In this document: piece by piece, positions 54,427 through 64,000 of the stretch
Layout of the letters: each line of letters begins with the position of its first letter
How positions within the stretch are numbered: the first letter of the stretch is position 1
Source: Rhodosorus marinus
Taxonomy: Eukaryota; Rhodophyta; Stylonematophyceae; Stylonematales; Stylonemataceae
Reading direction: 5' to 3'
Length of the DNA: 64,000 bases
NCBI GenBank assembly: GCA_029953675.1
Contig: JAMWBK010000008.1
Coordinates: 1,521,001 to 1,585,000 of the forward strand
Notes under the pieces: generated by a model
The model's database searches: none
What the model was told of the DNA's origin: nothing
Seen by the model: only the letters and a program-made list of their open reading frames with translations
Made by a program: the position numbers and the translations under genes

Positions 54427-55716
54427 ATGGGTCGTAGTTACTATGACATCCTCGGCGTATCGAAAGATGCGGAGGAAGATGAGCTGAAGAAGGCATACAA
54501 GAAGCTGGCGATGAAATGGCACCCGGATCGAAATCTGGAAGACAAGGCAAGAGCGGAGAAGGAGTTCAAAGCGGTTTCAGAGGCTTATCAGGTATTATCA
54601 GATAAGGATAAAAGACAGGTATACGATGCATACGGTGAGGATGGCTTGAAAATGGGTGATGGAAACGCTCCCCCGCCAACTGGGGGAATGCATGGGTTTC
54701 CGGCGGGTGCGAAGGGCTTCAGCTTCAGTACTGGAGGACCAGGAGGATGTGAGTATATCCCTTTTTCGAAATATAATCTTTCTCCATGAAGAAACTGACG
54801 ATCTGAAGCTTTCGCGTCGCTTTTCGGTTTTTCCAGTTGGCGAATTTAGGAACGAATTCGATCTATTCCACGATCTCTTTGGAAACAACGATCCTTTTAC
54901 GTCCAGAGGAGGTTCTGGATTCTTCTCCTCGGCTTCAACTGATAACCCGTATCTGCGGAGTACCAGATCATCATCCCAAAGAAAGAAGGATAGAGATCAG
55001 GAGCAGGAGTACGGTCTAACTCTGGAGGAGATGTATACCGGTACCACTAAGAAGATACGTCTGACTCGTGAGGTAAGCCCGCCAGACCGCTTTTACCCTA
55101 CCCAAACGCAGACTGCAAAGAAAGTCTCTTAAAGTTGTGCTGCAGATTCTGGATGCGTCAGGGCAGCGAATGGAGGTGTCACGTGTCCACGAATTTTCAC
55201 TCAAACCTGGGACAAAGAGTGGGACGAAGATTAGGTTTGAAGGAGAGGGGCATGAACGTCACGGCTACGTGCCCGGAGATGTCGTCCTCGTCATCAAAGA
55301 GAAACCCCATAAGATCTACACTCGAAGTGGGAACAATCTGGTTCTGAAGAAGAAGGTTTCCCTTGTGGATGCACTCACGGGTAGGGGTTTAGTCTTTCGA
55401 ACGAGCAGCCCTCGCTGAAGTGAGAGCGTTCTGATGTTTATTGGTGCTCTTTTTGCTGCTTTCTACCCCCTCCCCTCTCCCCCGCAACACAGGCTTTGAG
55501 ATCACCGTAGAAACCTTGGATCATAGGAGGTTCAGAGTTCCAGTAAGAGAAATCATCAACCCGGGGTACAGCAAGACCATCTCCAACGAAGGATTTCCCA
55601 TCAAAGGCGACGTCAACAACCGTGGAGATCTCGTGATCGACTTTGATATTACATTCCCGACATACCTCAGCTCCGACAAGAAGCAGCGCCTGAAAGAAGT
55701 CTTCAGCTCTGACTAG
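54427..55716 (+). CDS. Type II (class B) DnaJ/Hsp40 chaperone
   Basis: Four exons (54427-54748, 54837-55072, 55146-55380, 55493-55716) join to 338 residues, as in Sis1/DNAJB1. The J domain starts [20 protein letters not shown] with HPD at 32-34 (KWHPDRN). A Gly/Phe-rich region follows ([20 protein letters not shown]), with no Cys-rich zinc region, so it is class B. The two beta-sandwich substrate-binding domains begin near [14 protein letters not shown] and end in [20 protein letters not shown]. It delivers clients to Hsp70 in the cytosol or nucleus. The upstream region carries the ACGTCA cluster, a possible stress or light input. Confidence 0.94.
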
Positions 55717-56858
55717 GGAGCGGCGCGGAAGCGCGCGGGATCAACTATGAAATAGTTTTAGACGGAGTCCATGGAGCAAGCGGACTCTGAAACCTGTAAT
55801 TTTTTTTTGTTTTGGAGAAGAGGAGAGAAAGAGAGAGGGAGAGAGAGAGACAGGCCGAGCTAAAGAATAACAACCAAAAAACTACCCCTCAAAGCTGTGT
55901 TTGTTTCTCCTCAAGCTATCCAATCTGCCCGTCCTAACAGATCGGTGACCAACAGATCGGTGACCGCTTCCTGCGGGAGAATCGAAAGCAGGGCGTCACA
56001 CTGGTCTAGACCAATCTCGTTAGGTCGTATGTATCATCAAGAGCCTGGCAGGCCGTTGCCGTTTACATCCACATTTGAGCAGTCTCCTGAGCTGGAGCCG
56101 TCCAGACAGAATCGAAAGGCGAGAAATCGTTCGATGACTGGCTCCAGGAAAGAAACTGACCAACGCAAGTCTACGTTTCCTGACTTGGAAGCCACTATCT
56201 CTAACTCTACTGGGTCCGGACTTGACTGATCTGATTGGGGTTCAGTCAGCGGTTGGCTGGCGGCGTGGATGACAGGACAAAGAGGGGCATTCTCGTCTTC
56301 CGTTAATTTCCCAGAAAGAACATAACTATTTTAATAAATCCAGCGGGTAGTGCGATTCTCACCCATCCTTGGGCCCCCAAAACTTTGTGATTTCTCTTCT
56401 ATTCCCCCCTAATCCCATCCCCCACCCACCCCCCACCCAAAAAAAAAAATACCTCCAACCCCACGCCCGGCCTTCTCAAATCTGGTCTCGACCTGTTGTC
56501 TAGCATCCCGAAAACGATGGGACAGACACGAGTCTCAGCTTAAGAAAGGTAGAGAAGCGTTTCCAGAAGAGAGCCCGGTTAAGACTCTTCTGGAAACCTA
56601 AGCGAAGCATATCGTTGGCAAACGGGGAGTTGTGGTGGCGGCTGCATCTTTGTCGCTTTGTTCAAGATTACGCTTGTTTCCTATTTTCTCCTTTTCGGTT
56701 TCTGTACGCTTCTTTTCCATTTTGCCTTGGTTCAGAGCTGATCTTGCAGTGTTGGTGATCACTTTGAGCTCTCTGTCTTCTCAGAGAGTTTTTTGGTCAG
56801 CGGACTGTTGGCGCCGGCAAATTGATCTTCGCAGCGCATCGAGCTGCCGGGATTGACG
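55717..56858. other. Intergenic region
   Basis: GA-rich microsatellite-like sequence near 55815-55850 and a duplicated 15-bp word (ACAGATCGGTGACC) near 55937. C-rich and A-rich runs lie near 56400. A short plus ORF (55897-56229) has no recognised domain. Confidence 0.4.
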
Positions 56859-57323
56859 TTATGGTACATACAGAGCCTCCAAGCTAGAGCCTCTTGTTCG
56901 TGATCGTTGAAAATAACCCTCTGAAACTCGCACGGGATCCTTCATGCTCAAAAGCGCCCTTGCAATATCGATACTCTCCGATTCCGAACTATTCGCAGCC
57001 GGCGATGTCCTCGGAGTAAGCGTCACATTCTGAGCTGCCTGTGACGACTTCTTGGCTGAACCCTTCATTCGTTTCTGTCTCAGAAAGTACTTTTGCGCAT
57101 GTGATCGAATCTGTACGGTCGTTTTAGTCCCCACCTCCTGCTTTATCAACTTCCACTCCCTTCCGTACCTCGCCAACGCCCTTAAAAAGCTCGAATGTTC
57201 CTCATCCGTCCAGTACTCCCTCCTCTTAGTCATCACGTACTTTTTCCTCTCCTTCTTCTTCCCTCCATCGCTGTCCATATCCCTCCGCTGCTCATCACTG
57301 TTCGAACTATGTCTCCCACTCAT
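56859..57323 (-). CDS. Single-repeat SHAQKYF MYB transcription factor
   Basis: A 154-residue intronless protein starting [20 protein letters not shown]. After a Lys/Arg-rich stretch comes one MYB repeat, [20 protein letters not shown] then REWKLI, with tryptophans at 38 and 57, ending in the diagnostic SHAQKYF at residues 74-80. Such 1R-MYBs in plants and algae include LHY/CCA1/REVEILLE circadian factors and bind evening-element or I-box DNA. The C-terminus is short and Ser-rich. The start at 57323 is the first ATG; a longer upstream frame has no supported start codon. The upstream region is C-rich on plus (purine-rich on the coding strand). Confidence 0.9.
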   Translation of the reverse strand: MSGRHSSNSDEQRRDMDSDGGKKKERKKYVMTKRREYWTDEEHSSFLRALARYGREWKLIKQEVGTKTTVQIRSHAQKYFLRQKRMKGSAKKSSQAAQNVTLTPRTSPAANSSESESIDIARALLSMKDPVRVSEGYFQRSRTRGSSLEALYVP

Positions 57324-59186
57324 CCCCACGCTCCAGAAAAGCCCCCTCCCCCCCCGCGCCCCCGGCCTCCCCCTAAAAATTACCACACCAAAAACAAAAC
57401 CCACAACTCAAAACCCTTCCTCCATCCAAACCATCCTCACAAGACATTCATCACCCTATATATACCTCCCATCCGATTCCTCACGTCCCCCTTCCCCCCA
57501 TCACCAGACCCATGACCTCCCTAACCCTCTCACTACGACCATTGCCAGAAAACCAATCCCCCCATACACGAAACCCTAATAGGATCAATGGATCCCCATC
57601 AAAATCCAATACCGATCAAATCACGTTAAAAATTAACAATTATATATAAAAATATTTCTATATCCTATCTCCCCCTTATATCATTTCGTAAATTCCAAAC
57701 CCCGATGGTCAAGCAATGATCTTATCCCTCCTTTAAGCAAGTCAAAACAAAAATATGTATCGCTATCCATCAACCCCTCCTATTTAGAAGTAATTTTGTT
57801 TTAAAGTAATTAAATCGAATATATGGAGAAGGTATTTTAGGGGTAATTTGTTTTGATTTTGGTGATGCATGCGGATATTGGTTGACGGGTCGGTGGCGTA
57901 ATTGTTCGAATGTTATCGTTTTGGCAGTGGAGGGGGGTTAAATAGGGAGTTACCGAGCGAATCCGCGAAAATAACGGAAAAAAAAAAGATCGTACCGATT
58001 TTAGGCATATTCGTGAACCTCCGGTTGGACAATCTCTCCAACTTGAAAAACAATTTTTACTTAATAATTAGCGTACATATCCGGTTTTATTAGGAACAAT
58101 GAGATCTATTTTGATTGAGATATAGACCAATCATATCTTACATCGTACTCGTTCTTAGTACTCCCAACCCGCTTTCGTGGCTTGTTTTTTAGTAGATATT
58201 AACGGTATCCCCATGCTTCTTGTCCAATCGAAGTGCTCTTTCTACAGAATGTTGTTTTTCGGATGATTTATTGGAGCATAGTTATTGACTGATATATCGA
58301 CTGAATTCTCACTTTTTGTTTTTCTTTTTGTGGCCCGGATTCGTCTTCGCCATCACTTCCTTTTTTGTAAAAATGCAAAACATCGAAAAGCTTGTTTTTT
58401 CTTCTTATTTCGTGAGCAGCAGTTAAAGAGGTGCAGAGTGCGCGCGCGCGCGCCCATAAACCGGGTTTTTGAGGGGTATGCGAGGAAGTAAAATACTACC
58501 GCTGACGAGGTGGAATTGGGCCAAAAAAAAGGAAAAGAAAAATACACCCCCCCATCAATATTCGTGAAGTTGTTTTTTTTGTGGGGGGAGGGGTCCAAGA
58601 CGAGTGGTTTTCTTCTCATTCCTTGCCCGTTTGCTCGGTTGGGGAATGGAATTGAAGGTGGGCTTGAGTGGGCCGAATCTGAGACTTTTTTTACAAGGAT
58701 TGCACCACAAGTTCAGTCAATATCAGAGGTATCAATTCGTTGAATGGGGGGGGGGTGTGTGTGTGTCCAAGCTGACAAGAAAAAATCCAGGGGGTGGCTT
58801 GGTTGTTGTCATGAGAGTGCTGGTAACCGCAGGGGAGGGGGTAGTGCAGACTGTGAAGTGCTCGACTTACCATTTCGAGAATGGGAACTAAGTAAATTCC
58901 ATAGTCGCCGGGCTGGTGGATGCGATACGGTCTGTTGTGAATATCTAGTCGCGTTTCGCGTTAAGGACAGACGAGCACGAGCTCGAAGGGCAAAATGAGT
59001 CCACGACTTTGCGCTGGACTGATCTCAACAAAATCATTATTGGTTGTGAAAAGTTTCTTTCTTGAAAAACAACTGGGTGCTATATGGACAGGACCGTCCT
59101 TACCGGAAATCTACAACTAAAACAACCGCGAAATAATTAGCCCGAGGTGCTACGTTCGTTGTGCTCAGCCCGTCCAGCTCACCCGC
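57324..59186. other. Intergenic region, C-rich then AT-rich
   Basis: Contains C-rich MYB leader (57330-57560), AT-rich DNA, a short GC-alternating run (58438-58454) and a G-run followed by a GT microsatellite (58746-58768). No gene is supported. Confidence 0.4.
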
Positions 59187-61142
59187 TTAGCTCTTCTTCG
59201 GCTTGTTAATTCGGAGCAATAAATAGCCAAGACATCGGAGGACAACGGTACTCCCAATAAGCCCGCCGTACGCTGCTCCCTTTGAAACGTTTCCGTACCG
59301 AGAGAACACGATATCCTGGTTCACATCCCCCGTGAACTGAGAGTACATAATAAGAGTGAGCCCGTACTTGATCCAGGACAGGTACTGCAGCCAGCTCAGC
59401 CAAACCGGTACGAGGTCCAGGTCAATCAAGAAACCAGAGAACAGGAACGCTAGGATGATGAACACCGTCACAATTGAAGACGTTCTTCTTTCGTTTTTCA
59501 CAAATGTTGAAACGCAGATTGTCATGCTCTCCGATGCCCAAGCGATGAAGAACAAGATCATGCTATACTCGAAGAAAGCTCCTGCTTCTACGCGAAATCC
59601 AACAATGAAGTAGTTGAAAGATGTGAATACCAACACGAACGATTTTGTCCTCAGAATCTCAAAAAGCGTTTTCGCAACGAAGTAAGAAGACACTCTGTAC
59701 ATCCTGCTGGCACGTTCTCGTAAGACGATCGCCCGCTCCATGGGGAAGACAAACAAGAGCCTAAAAGCCCAATTGAAAGATTCGCTGATAGAAGCGAAAG
59801 CAAGCGCTCCGATAAGAGCATTCAATCGATCTAGTGTGGGGTCGGCCCAATAGTCGTAGCCTACGCCAATCCAGATCAGTCCTAACAACACGCCCATGAC
59901 TACTGCGATACCAGCTCTGATCATGTTCTGCTCTGTGTCCCTCCACATCAAAATGAAAAACCTCTTAAGTAAATACCCAAGCTCCCTTGGCCAGGAAGAA
60001 CTGTACTTCGAAAACTTCTCATCCTGCTTTGCACCAAGTGCATCGGGCTCCACATAATCGTCAAGCATGCCATCGTCTTCCGCAGATTCCAAGTACCTCG
60101 AAGCCAGCATCTGTATCCTCTCGCTGGTTTCCTCCTCCTCCTTCTCAGACGTTCTCGAGTCCGCAGGGATCAAGTCGATCGCGAAGTCGGCAGGATTGTA
60201 CTCGGGAGGACAGGGATGGCCCAGCTTTGTAAAGTAAGCAACCGCTTCGTTGGCTGGGCCAAAGTACACGACTTCTCCTTTAGATAGAAGTAGCAGTTGA
60301 TCGAAAAGCGAGAAGATGTCGGACCTCGGCTGGTGGATCGTGGTGACAATAGTCCTTCCACGTTCCGCTAGGCTCCTCAACGATTGCATCACGTTCAGTG
60401 CGTTGAACGAATCCAGACCTGACGTGGGCTCGTCCAGGAAGATCAGCGATGGACTCGTCACAAGCTCCGTTCCAATGCTCACCCTTCGCTTCTCTCCCCC
60501 ACTCACTCCCGGAACGCTCTCACCACCAATCATCGATTCCTTCACATTCTGGAGGCCCAACTCGTTGATGATCTCATCAGCCCTGGTACGGCGCTTCTCT
60601 TTTTCAACCTTCATCGGAAGTCTCAGGTCCGCCGAGAACCGAATCTGCTCCTGAACAGTAAGTGCCTCGAACATGTTGTCGCTCTGCTCTACATATGCCG
60701 CGTACTTTTCGAAAGTTTTGAAGTCACGCTTGTTACCGTTGACAAGCACTTCACCGCCGGTCACAACGTTCTTCGACGATGGCAGCCTCCCTGACAGAAG
60801 GTTGAGCAGCGTCGTCTTCCCCGCACCAGGTGAACCCATAATCGCAAGCATCTGCCTGGGCCTCACAGTGCCGTTCATCGACTTCAGAATCGGCTTCGCG
60901 TTCTTGCCCTTGACCGCGTAGCTCAAGTCCTTCCACTGCAGGTGAACAGGCTCCAACATGGTGCTCATCATCGGGTGGTCCCATCCATTCTGCCAATAGC
61001 CCATCCCCATCTCCACGTCCACGCTCTTCTCGTCCACCACCATCTCGCTCACCATCCCGCCAACCGGATCCGCAGCATCCGCCCCCATAGTTCTATCCAG
61101 AGTAGTACCCAAGCACTTCTGACTAAACAGATCCGTTTGCAT
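59187..61142 (-). CDS. ABCG (WHITE-type) half-transporter
   Basis: A 651-residue intronless protein with a nucleotide-binding domain first, as in ABCG half-transporters. Walker A is GSPGAGKTT (103-111), the signature is VSGGEKRR (213-220), Walker B is LIFLDEP (233-239) and the H-loop TIHQPRSD has His270, all intact. A linker with acidic runs leads to the membrane domain (from about residue 400), with FFILMWRDTEQNMIRAGIAV, LFFIAWASESMTICVST and IVTVFIILAFLFSGFL. The C-terminus ends RINKPKKS. ABCG half-transporters work as dimers exporting lipids, sterols or xenobiotics. No targeting peptide is evident. The 30-bp repeat array begins about 104 bp upstream of the start. Confidence 0.95.
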   Translation of the reverse strand: MQTDLFSQKCLGTTLDRTMGADAADPVGGMVSEMVVDEKSVDVEMGMGYWQNGWDHPMMSTMLEPVHLQWKDLSYAVKGKNAKPILKSMNGTVRPRQMLAIMGSPGAGKTTLLNLLSGRLPSSKNVVTGGEVLVNGNKRDFKTFEKYAAYVEQSDNMFEALTVQEQIRFSADLRLPMKVEKEKRRTRADEIINELGLQNVKESMIGGESVPGVSGGEKRRVSIGTELVTSPSLIFLDEPTSGLDSFNALNVMQSLRSLAERGRTIVTTIHQPRSDIFSLFDQLLLLSKGEVVYFGPANEAVAYFTKLGHPCPPEYNPADFAIDLIPADSRTSEKEEEETSERIQMLASRYLESAEDDGMLDDYVEPDALGAKQDEKFSKYSSSWPRELGYLLKRFFILMWRDTEQNMIRAGIAVVMGVLLGLIWIGVGYDYWADPTLDRLNALIGALAFASISESFNWAFRLLFVFPMERAIVLRERASRMYRVSSYFVAKTLFEILRTKSFVLVFTSFNYFIVGFRVEAGAFFEYSMILFFIAWASESMTICVSTFVKNERRTSSIVTVFIILAFLFSGFLIDLDLVPVWLSWLQYLSWIKYGLTLIMYSQFTGDVNQDIVFSRYGNVSKGAAYGGLIGSTVVLRCLGYLLLRINKPKKS

Positions 61143-61245
61143 GCAGATAGCTTCCCTCCCTCCCCCCTACGGAACCTGGCTCACTTGAGGACAACTCAAT
61201 ATTTATAGTCTTCTAAAGAAGAATCCATTTCACAAGCTAAAGACG

Positions 61246-61413
61246 TAACAATGTCCTTTTGGCCCCCGAAGCATTTAACAATGGCCTTTTGGCCCTCTAA
61301 GCAGTTAACAATGGCCTTTTGGGCCCCCAAGCAGGTAACAATGGCCTTTTGGCCCCCCAAGCAGGTAACAATGGCCTTGACCTAGCTCCCCTCTAAAAAA
61401 GGTAACAATGGCC
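61246..61413. repeat. 30-bp tandem array upstream of the ABCG gene
   Basis: Units start at 61246, 61276, 61306, 61336 and 61366 with an exact 30-bp period, and a partial sixth at 61403. The unit begins TAACAAT(G/T)(G/T)CC, contains the palindrome GGCCTTTTGGCC in most copies, and ends CAAGCAGG. The gap from the first repeat base to the ABCG ATG is about 104 bp, so the array is in the proximal promoter. Confidence 0.92.
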
Positions 61414-61557
61414 GAGGCAGTGTCCGAGGAAAAATCTGAGTCTCGAAGAGACCAAAAAAATTAGAAACACAACCAGAAAGCCCACAAACGAGCGCGTCAC
61501 TGACAGTCGTTATCTCTCTGCTGGGGGGGAGCGCCATAGATCTGCTGCTACAACTGG

Positions 61558-61565
61558 TGACGTCA
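61558..61565. promoter_or_regulatory. Palindromic TGACGTCA site
   Basis: A perfect CRE/bZIP palindrome about 415 bp upstream of the ABCG start. Chance occurrence cannot be excluded. Confidence 0.5.
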
Positions 61566-62400
61566 CAAAGAAGTGAAATGGGCAGGGTTGGCTTTATGGA
61601 TTTCTCCATTGCTTCGCGAAGTTATTTTGTTCCGCGAGCGCCAGAACGGGATTTTCCTCGTTATCAGGTTTGAGTTTCCTGATGGTGAGTATTGAAACTG
61701 CTTGCTTTGATCATCAGTGCACGACCTTTTCGCGTTCAATTGTTAATTTTTTTTTTTCTGCATTCGCAACACGACTCATCCACGGACAGTAAGAAAAACA
61801 ATTGAGCGGAGGAGAAAATTTCGTTTGCATTTAAAAAAAATGAGACTAAGCATCCAGTAAACTAAAAATAGTTCCTTCCCCTCCGTTTCATTGGTCGCCG
61901 ATAATTACATAGCAATCGACCAAAAACAATTGCCATCGCTTGCGGAATGTAGAATGTTTTTGAATAAAACCTGAAATCTTATCTACACTGCACGACCCGG
62001 GAGAACATATTTTCGACATCCGCGCTAGTGCGACACAGGATCGCGTAGCCTTTCGTCTTGGAAGGGTGGATCCTAACAACTTTCCCTCGAGGCCATCATT
62101 CTGGGATAGTAGACTCCTACAATGAAAAAGCGCTAATATAATTAGTTCCCTCTTAGCTGGAGGTGCCTGGTAGCGGAGTGTTACCGAGACCGCCGTTGCT
62201 GGTTTTTTTTTTTCAACATCTGTTCTAACGACCCCAAAGTGTTACTAAAATGAATACCGGCCAGATATTATGAGCCCTGAGAACTACCTCCAACTACCGC
62301 TACCCAAGTGGAAACAACAATCAACTTTTCCGCACCGACCTAATCAGTGGCAAAAAGCGCCAACGGCTTTTGCTAGAGTTCAGCCTTCCAGCTGTCAAGT
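61566..62400. other. Spacer
   Basis: A short coding-like piece on minus (KGYAILCRTSADVENMFS, near 62065-61990) lacks context. Otherwise nothing is seen. Confidence 0.35.
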
Positions 62401-62439
62401 TGAGAGAAATTGTGCTCAGGCTGTGCCAGACTCTCCGGA

Positions 62440-62935
62440 ACTGGAATAGGTTGGCCGGTATTGACTTTGCGCCTTGGCATAGTTGGAAGGTCAGACCAAA
62501 TGTCTTTATACGGACGAGATGATTGCAGACGTTCTCACGAAGACATACACCAAGGCTCTGACAGAGGAACTGAGATCCGATCTTGGTGTCGTAGAGAGAC
62601 CTTCCTCGATGGTATAAGGGCGAGGGGGAGTGGTGGTCGGTATTGACTTTGCCCTTGGCATAGTTGGAAGGTCAGGCCAGGTAGCGGGGCCGGGATAGTA
62701 TAGTATAGGCTGTGGGCATAGTTGGAAGGTCAGATCAGGTAGCGTAGCTGGGACAGTATAGTAGGGTTGTGCCAAGGGGTCGGCTTTTTCGCTGTATACC
62801 CCTCTAACCCCCCCTGTTTTCGCGGGTTTAACCACTTCTGGGTCGTAAACAGCGAAAACACCGACCCACTTGGCACAACCCTAAGTATAGTATAGGCCGT
62901 AAGCATAGTTGGAAGGTCAGACGCTGGCTGGTCTG
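62440..62935 (+). mobile_element. Ty1/copia remnant with LTR-like pieces
   Basis: At about 62508-62617 the sequence encodes TDEMIADVLTKTYTKALTEE then LRSDLGVVERPSSMV and a stop. TDEMIADVLTK is the hallmark end of the copia RNase H domain. Directly after it, and also before it, lie copies of GGTATTGACTTTGC..CATAGTTGGAAGGTCAG (62456, 62637, and shorter at 62717 and 62904), consistent with a shuffled LTR or tandem piece. The rest of the element is absent. Confidence 0.6.
62764..62881. mobile_element. MITE-like element with TA target duplication
   Basis: A 118-bp segment starts GGGTTGTGCCAAG and ends CTTGGCACAACCC, with extended pairing inwards (TTTTCGCTGT on both arms). It is flanked by TA on both sides (62762-62763 and 62882-62883), as for Tc1/mariner-type insertions. 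It is inserted inside the copia LTR-like sequence and has no coding capacity. Confidence 0.7.
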
Positions 62936-63683
62936 CAGCCAGCATAGCTGGGATTCTATATCCGGTGAATAGATAGTATGCTGCAGACCCGAACCAGAGC
63001 CATTCAGGGCCTCAGAAAAAGGTCATCATGGCATGGCAGCAGGAATAGATTTGGGATATGTTACCTAATTTGGGATTAACTAGGAAGGAAGCTAGCAAAC
63101 TTGAATTCTGGAAGAACTGACGCGTAAATCCAGTGGACGCACGAAACTTGGCAGCGAAAGTCCACTTTTTTTCTTAGAAACTTGGAAACATGTCTTGACC
63201 CACCTCCCCCCCTCCCCCCCTCTGCAGCCGTTTTTAGCACTGTACATGACCAGATGGCCAAATCAACGATAAAACTCTATTGATTGATTATAAATGATTG
63301 CGTGATATTGACTGATTTTCTTGGCAATCCTTCCAAATTCTTTCAGATTCGGCAGATTTGGGTGATAGTAGGTAAACACCGGTTTTTGCATATCGAACAG
63401 TTTTTTTTCAAATCGGCTTTACTCGCTTAATTACAGCGATTCCAGCTCGGATGTTAGGTGAACACTACAACGGCTAATTAGCTGGTGGTTGATGCGGCTT
63501 GCCATAATTTTCTCTTACCCTGACATGAATGTCGTCCGCAGCACCGGCAGGGACTTCTCACATTCCCGTCACGGCGGAGGGAAGTGCATGTATCGAACCT
63601 GGACCACATATCTGTAGTAGTGCAACAAAATACGTACTTATTTGGATAAATTCTCTATGCACATAGTGCGGGGGATTTAATAA
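62884..63683. other. Spacer
   Basis: Low-complexity C- and T-rich sequence (63200-63225), no gene supported. Confidence 0.35.
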
Positions 63684-64000
63684 CGGTGACCTACTCGCCG
63701 GATTACGGGTTATTATCTGTAGACTTTAGTAATGCTTTTAATAGTGTCCCTCGACTTGCCATTATGCACGTGGTGCGCCAGGTCTTCCCTGTAAATTTTC
63801 CTTTTGTTAGTAGTCTTTACTCTTTGATGGGTGAAGGGCCAACTTATGACACCCTCCGCCGTTCCTCGCACTTCTTCGAGGCGCGGGGTTCAACCGGGCG
63901 ACCGGTTGGCGCCCTTGTTTCACGCCTGTGGGCTTCAGGTCGTTTTGCTTAGCCTGCGTTTCCTGTTCCATCGCTTCCAGTAAGGTGTCGTCGTCTTCGA
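63684..64000 (+). pseudogene. Non-LTR (LINE-type) reverse transcriptase fragment, frameshifted
   Basis: The frame gives LLSVDFSNAFNSVPRLAIMH, a motif of non-LTR reverse transcriptases (D-F/A-NAFNS). The next conserved box appears in another frame as GVQPGDRLAPLFHACGLQVV, so a frameshift lies near 63870. The catalytic ADD box would fall outside the window. A stop occurs near 63952 in one frame and soon after in the other. Confidence 0.72.

Noticed and set aside
63585-63610. A tRNA T-arm-like word (TATCGAACCTGG).
   Set aside because: No acceptor stem or anticodon arm could be folded around it.

Overview
The window looks like nuclear DNA of a photosynthetic eukaryote, most likely a unicellular alga. 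It carries many ordinary eukaryotic housekeeping genes split by short GT-AG introns (mostly about 40-130 nt), a plastid lipid-associated protein (fibrillin) with a transit-like N-terminus, and an SHAQKYF-type MYB gene of the kind common in plants and algae. No rRNA, tRNA or CRISPR could be supported. I cannot fix the lineage from sequence alone.

Layout. 1-2.7 kb: an unrecognised partial multi-exon gene and a TenA/THI-4-like gene with a CCHC zinc knuckle at its end, both on minus. 3.0-7.7 kb: a minisatellite, then a degenerate, rearranged Ty3/gypsy LTR element whose reverse transcriptase contains a 312-bp exact inverted repeat. 8.4-17.5 kb: NUP93 (-), a small basic ORF overlapping the RFT1 gene by ATGA (+), and syntaxin-5 (-). 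20.3-24.3 kb: a large Gln/Gly-rich, probably nuclear protein with a helix-turn-helix-like segment (-). 27.8-30.4 kb: a LisH/CTLH/WD40 gene (-) with a broken partial copy upstream. 31.4-32.5 kb: fibrillin (-). 35.5 kb: a small two-exon gene (+). 37.5-39.0 kb: CDP-diacylglycerol synthase (-). 41.7-49.5 kb: TPR-DnaJ membrane protein (+), an unrecognised gene (-), a G3BP-like NTF2-RRM protein (+), a broken-looking ORF (-) and PEX11 (-). 51.1-55.7 kb: a phytochelatin-synthase-fold membrane protein (+), an aprataxin-like protein (-) and a type II DnaJ (+). 56.9-61.1 kb: an SHAQKYF MYB (-) and an ABCG half-transporter (-) whose upstream region holds a 30-bp repeat array. 62.4-64 kb: copia, MITE and non-LTR retroelement remnants.

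The genes do not form one pathway. They cover nuclear transport (NUP93), ER glycan assembly (RFT1), Golgi fusion (syntaxin-5), phospholipid synthesis (CDP-DAG synthase), peroxisome division (PEX11), RNA granules (G3BP), chaperones (two J proteins), DNA-end repair (aprataxin-like) and export (ABCG). Most remaining space is low-complexity intergenic DNA: homopolymer G/C tracts, purine-rich leaders on the coding strand, and decayed transposons. The most unusual items are the TenA-zinc knuckle fusion, the aprataxin-like protein lacking two of its three HIT histidines, the ATGA-coupled ORF pair, the HMG-like repeat array before the ABCG gene, and the retroelement hairpin.
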